A program made the translations under genes and the position numbers. The notes beneath the pieces are model-generated. The model was given only the letters and a program-made list of their open reading frames with translations, searched no databases and was not told the DNA's origin. Below are positions 63,271 through 64,000 of a stretch of 64,000 bases of DNA, one piece after another. Source of the stretch: Litchfieldia sinesaloumensis (GTDB taxonomy: Bacteria > Bacillota > Bacilli > Bacillales > Bacillaceae_L). The stretch covers positions 1,310,328 through 1,374,327 of the forward strand of contig NZ_LT732529.1 of the NCBI RefSeq assembly GCF_900156865.1, in the 5' to 3' direction. Position 1 is the stretch's first letter. Each line of letters starts with the position of its first letter.

Positions 63271-63322
63271 ACTATAAATCCATGTGAACAATTTCACAAT
63301 ATAAATGTGAAGTATTTCACAA
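63271..63322 (-). promoter_or_regulatory. doxX promoter with two Rex-type boxes
   Basis: On the minus strand -35 TTGTGA (63299-63294), 17 nt, -10 TATAGT (63276-63271). Box 1 (63282-63299) and box 2 (63305-63322) both read TTGTGAA-N4-TTCACAT, matching the Rex consensus TTGTGAA-N4-TTCACAA in 17 of 18 bases. Box 1 covers the -35, so binding would repress. FNR/CRP (TGTGA-N6-TCACA) is the alternative reader of these sites. Confidence 0.75.
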
Positions 63323-63433
63323 TTTGTTCAATGATTTGTGAATGAATTGTGACGAGATAGAAAAGGAGAGAATCAATCTAAATTGGCCCAACCTAGGAAA
63401 AGCAAAAAGAACACTCGAGTGAGTGCCTTTTGT

Positions 63434-64000
63434 TTAAAATAAACATTCATTTATTAGTTCCTTATTTGCCAATTCGTTAATCCATTTCTCTGGGATATTT
63501 TCATAACCATAGATAATTCCAGCTAAACCTCCTGCTACTGCAGCAACAGTATCCGTGTCATTTCCAAGGTTCACAGCTTTTAATACGCAGGTAGAGTAGC
63601 TATTCGTTGTTGCTACGCACCAAAGTGCAGCCTCTAATGTATCCACAACAAAACCGCTTGATTTAATTTCAGTTTCTTGAAGTTCATGAATATAGGAAAG
63701 CCTATGGTAAGGTTCCTCTTCTTTATTGCTTTTCACCATTATACCTATGTTCTCCCCATTAATCAGTCCTTTTGCTATCTTCACATAAATAATACAGGCT
63801 TTTGTTGACCACTCATGCGCATGTGTTAAATTTGAAACCTTTCTTATTTCTTCCTCAGTACAATCTATAAACGCTAGTGGAAGGATTCTCATCAGTGACC
63901 CATTTCCATTAGCGTTTACGTCGTTTACGCCTTGACCAGTAGTTATTGCATATTGTGTCGTTCCCCCGATATCGAATACTTCATTATGTGCTGTAAAATT
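63434..64000 (-). CDS. ADP-ribosylglycohydrolase family protein (5' end outside window)
   Basis: The frame stays open to the window edge: 36 codons precede the first internal ATG (63892). The family motif GNGSLMRILPLA and the metal-binding DTVAAVAGG, with upstream NLGNDTD, are present. It removes ADP-ribose from proteins or from nitrogenase-like targets. The final 188 residues are visible here; the normal length is about 300, so some 110 residues lie outside. Confidence 0.92.
   Translation of the reverse strand, partial: NFTAHNEVFDIGGTTQYAITTGQGVNDVNANGNGSLMRILPLAFIDCTEEEIRKVSNLTHAHEWSTKACIIYVKIAKGLINGENIGIMVKSNKEEEPYHRLSYIHELQETEIKSSGFVVDTLEAALWCVATTNSYSTCVLKAVNLGNDTDTVAAVAGGLAGIIYGYENIPEKWINELANKELINECLF

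Overview
The window is low-G+C Firmicutes DNA, almost certainly a Bacillaceae chromosome. The evidence is strong AGGAGG-type ribosome-binding sites, frequent TTG/GTG starts, T-box and TPP leaders, Rho-independent terminators, a KinB-like sporulation-type kinase and a tenI-thiO-thiS-thiG operon. Nothing in it looks like a prophage, a plasmid or an intact insertion sequence. Species cannot be fixed from the sequence alone.

Layout. (1) 1-16.4 kb is a carbohydrate-utilisation locus. It holds an epimerase-like protein, a one-component regulator with a degenerate GGDEF-like domain, a Gfo/Idh oxidoreductase, a sugar ABC importer (two permeases and a binding lipoprotein), a GNAT protein, a YesL-like membrane protein, an FAD-dependent oxidoreductase, and two related beta-propeller proteins, one cytoplasmic and one secreted. 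Four promoters in the locus carry the same site, AAAGAC-N10-CTTG, with the -35 hexamer embedded in it; a fifth, symmetrical relative precedes the regulator gene. This reads as a single regulon. (2) 16.6-21.2 kb holds a divergent TetR / MMPL exporter / secreted coiled-coil protein module. (3) 21.3-27.7 kb holds a SET-domain protein, small and coiled-coil proteins, an SGNH hydrolase, a permease, a sensor kinase and a DUF4145-like protein. (4) 27.8-31.1 kb holds a 52-bp tandem repeat, a TPP riboswitch with terminator, and thiazole genes. (5) 31-38.7 kb holds small membrane proteins, a lipoprotein, a CBS-domain protein, a HAD phosphatase, a broken amj-like gene and an internally duplicated membrane protein. 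(6) 38.7-40.6 kb holds two tandem, nearly identical threonine T-boxes before a short ThrRS that lacks the TGS and editing domains. (7) 42.38-42.58 kb holds a 195-nt tRNA-like RNA gene in which the anticodon arm is replaced by a large structured domain; it has its own -10 element and terminator. (8) 42.7-50 kb holds small metabolic and stress genes and a deleted DHFR-like pseudogene. (9) 50.4-52.6 kb is katG. (10) 53.7-60.1 kb holds a prolyl-4-hydroxylase-like protein and three genes (metallopeptidase, tandem GGCT-fold protein, HTH-HNH protein) that share a palindrome TGTGACA-N4-TGTCACA about 40-50 bp before each start, next to a TPR-winged-helix regulator. (11) 60.1-64 kb holds an MBL-fold hydrolase, small NTF2-like and GNAT proteins, a DoxX protein behind two Rex-like boxes, and a truncated ADP-ribosylglycohydrolase.

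The most unusual items are the tRNA-like RNA, the three-gene palindrome regulon with its HTH-HNH protein, the tandem T-box / editing-less ThrRS, and the operator family of the sugar locus. Structures and operators were read by eye; no folding or database search was run.
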